Shown piece by piece: positions 20,645-21,698 of a stretch of 21,698 nucleotides of DNA. The notes under the pieces were generated by a model, which was given only the letters and a program-made list of their open reading frames with translations, did no database searches and was not told where the DNA came from. Source of the DNA: Hallerella sp964501065 (GTDB lineage: Bacteria; Fibrobacterota; Fibrobacteria; Fibrobacterales; Fibrobacteraceae); contig CAZCRF010000043.1 of assembly GCA_964501065.1 (NCBI GenBank), positions 1-21,698 of the forward strand, read 5' to 3'. The position numbers and the translations under genes are program-made. The stretch's first letter is position 1. Each line of letters opens with the position of its first letter.

Positions 20645-21698
20645 ATGAAAACGTTGACATTCTTTTTGCTCGCTTTCGCCTTGGCGGTGTTCGCCGAAGA
20701 AGATTTCGACAAGGCAAAATCCGAGTTTCATGACAGTCCTTCAAGTGACACTGAAGAAGTGTCGTGGTTGGAACCGTATGATGAAACCTATCTCCCCTAT
20801 GGGGTTTGCAGCGAAGTATATGATTTTTCTGTCGCCAAGTTAGAAGAAAAAGTCAAGTATTATTACGACCACAAGCCGAATTACTATAGTGACCATTATT
20901 ACGCCCTCTTCAGCATCGTGAGGGTGACTTATGTTGTCACTTGCAAGAATAAGCTTCGTTATAAAGGCGTCAAGCATTTATTCAGTAAACGCAAATTGTT
21001 GGAAGACGATTTCGGCTTGAGCGATTCAAGGCGGGACGAGTTCAAGGCTCATGCGCACGGTTGGCGGGAAAAATCACTGAACTGTTTGGATTCGGACGGA
21101 GTGTTTTTTGATTCGGATTCAAGTTTTCGCTTCGAAGGATACTCCAAATTCCATCAAGACTCTTTGGTGGAAAGCTGGAAAAAGCAAAAAGTGGCTTATC
21201 CGGAGTGGAAATACACGGGAGTTCCCGGCAAAAAACTCGCCCGGCCGGTTCTTTTTGTCCACGGATTGAACAGCGACTTTGAAGTGTGGGGCGTCGAAGC
21301 CCTGGATTCCACAAAGAACAAGGCTTCGACGAGTTTCCAATGGGGACTTGTCAAAAGATACGAGAACGGTTCAGCTCCCGACATATTGGCCAGGACTCAG
21401 AACATCGACAATTCGGAAGAGAACATCAATCACAACGGCATCTATTTTTTCCAAGCATATGGGCACGACTCTTCCGGGACGTGGATTGAAGGGACGCCTC
21501 TTTGGAACGACAATCACTCTCAAGCGAAAAAACTCAACTGGAAGTTGGAACAAGTCCTGGACGATTTTTGCGAGGGGACTGGAATCGATTGGCGGGCAAC
21601 GCCGGAATTGGAGGTGGACATCGTGGCTCACAGCCAAGGGGGGCTTGTCGTCCGGGAACTGCTCCGGGCATTGCAAAATATGGGGGACTTGTCGGGAA
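20645..21698 (+). CDS. Exported alpha/beta-hydrolase (lipase/esterase-like), 3' end cut by the window
   Basis: 351 codons are visible and the frame is open at the window edge. A signal peptide (MKTLTFFLLAFALAVFA) ends near residue 17. Residues 18-195 are an acidic and Tyr-rich N-terminal region with no domain I recognise. From residue 200 the alpha/beta-hydrolase core begins: PVLFVHGLNS (His206-Gly207, oxyanion turn) and VDIVAHSQGGLVVRELL with the nucleophile Ser340 in an A-H-S-Q-G-G elbow. This fits PGAP1-like/lipase-type hydrolases; the acid and His of the triad should lie beyond the window. Codon use is richer in A/T (TAT, TTA, AAA) than in the neighbouring genes, which suggests a different origin or lower expression. 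The gene has its own promoter element and an inverted repeat upstream. Confidence 0.75.
   Translation, partial: MKTLTFFLLAFALAVFAEEDFDKAKSEFHDSPSSDTEEVSWLEPYDETYLPYGVCSEVYDFSVAKLEEKVKYYYDHKPNYYSDHYYALFSIVRVTYVVTCKNKLRYKGVKHLFSKRKLLEDDFGLSDSRRDEFKAHAHGWREKSLNCLDSDGVFFDSDSSFRFEGYSKFHQDSLVESWKKQKVAYPEWKYTGVPGKKLARPVLFVHGLNSDFEVWGVEALDSTKNKASTSFQWGLVKRYENGSAPDILARTQNIDNSEENINHNGIYFFQAYGHDSSGTWIEGTPLWNDNHSQAKKLNWKLEQVLDDFCEGTGIDWRATPELEVDIVAHSQGGLVVRELLRALQNMGDLSG

Overview
The window looks like a piece of a Gram-negative chromosome from the Fibrobacterota / FCB side of the tree. The grounds are KdsB (LPS synthesis), a porin-like barrel, an OmpA-domain protein, an E. coli-type citrate synthase, many start sites with weak or no Shine-Dalgarno sequence, and promoter-like TAnnTTTGC elements of the kind known from Bacteroidota. 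The lineage is an inference from protein flavour and could be wrong at genus level. Coding density is very high and no stretch longer than about 230 bases lacks a gene. I see no rRNA, tRNA, CRISPR array, insertion sequence or prophage gene.

Layout. (1) 1-1299: a porin-like outer-membrane protein on the minus strand with its own terminator, divergent from (2) an OmpA-domain protein (1300-2004, plus). (3) 2005-2230: a convergent intergenic region with a dispersed repeat, a terminator hairpin and a degenerate heptamer tract. (4) 2231-3653 (minus): a translationally coupled pair, a receiver-like protein followed by a TIM-barrel glycosidase-like protein. It is divergent from (5) thiL (3692-4681, plus) across only 38 AT-rich bases. 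(6) 4812-17816: a tightly packed 13-kb plus-strand array: pilB/gspE-type ATPase, pcrA/uvrD helicase, gatC, kdsB, pyrG, comEA, a PilM-like gene, a PilN/PilO-like gene, rsmD, coaD, a rhomboid protease, a PfkB-family sugar/nucleoside kinase and a DUF2007-type membrane protein. Most junctions overlap by 1-17 bases or are separated by fewer than 20. (7) 17832-20432 (minus): an aminotransferase followed by citrate synthase as a two-gene operon, convergent with the array. (8) 20645-21698 (plus): an exported alpha/beta hydrolase cut by the window edge.

How the genes fit together. The array mixes housekeeping genes (translation quality, LPS precursor, CTP, coenzyme A, 16S rRNA methylation, DNA repair) with scattered parts of a type IV pilus / DNA-uptake machine: the extension ATPase with two MshEN-type domains, ComEA, a PilM-like actin-fold protein with a degraded nucleotide site, and a single-pass protein that seems to carry PilN and PilO domains in one chain. 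No pilin, secretin, PilC or PilT is in the window.

The best leads for something not ordinary are: the PilN-PilO composite with a degenerate PilM; a 21-codon leader ORF that overlaps the pilB start as ATGA; the coupled receiver-like / TIM-barrel pair with apparently leaderless divergent starts; two copies of an inverted repeat with a shared flank upstream of two exported-protein genes; and the dispersed repeat plus heptamer tract at gene ends.
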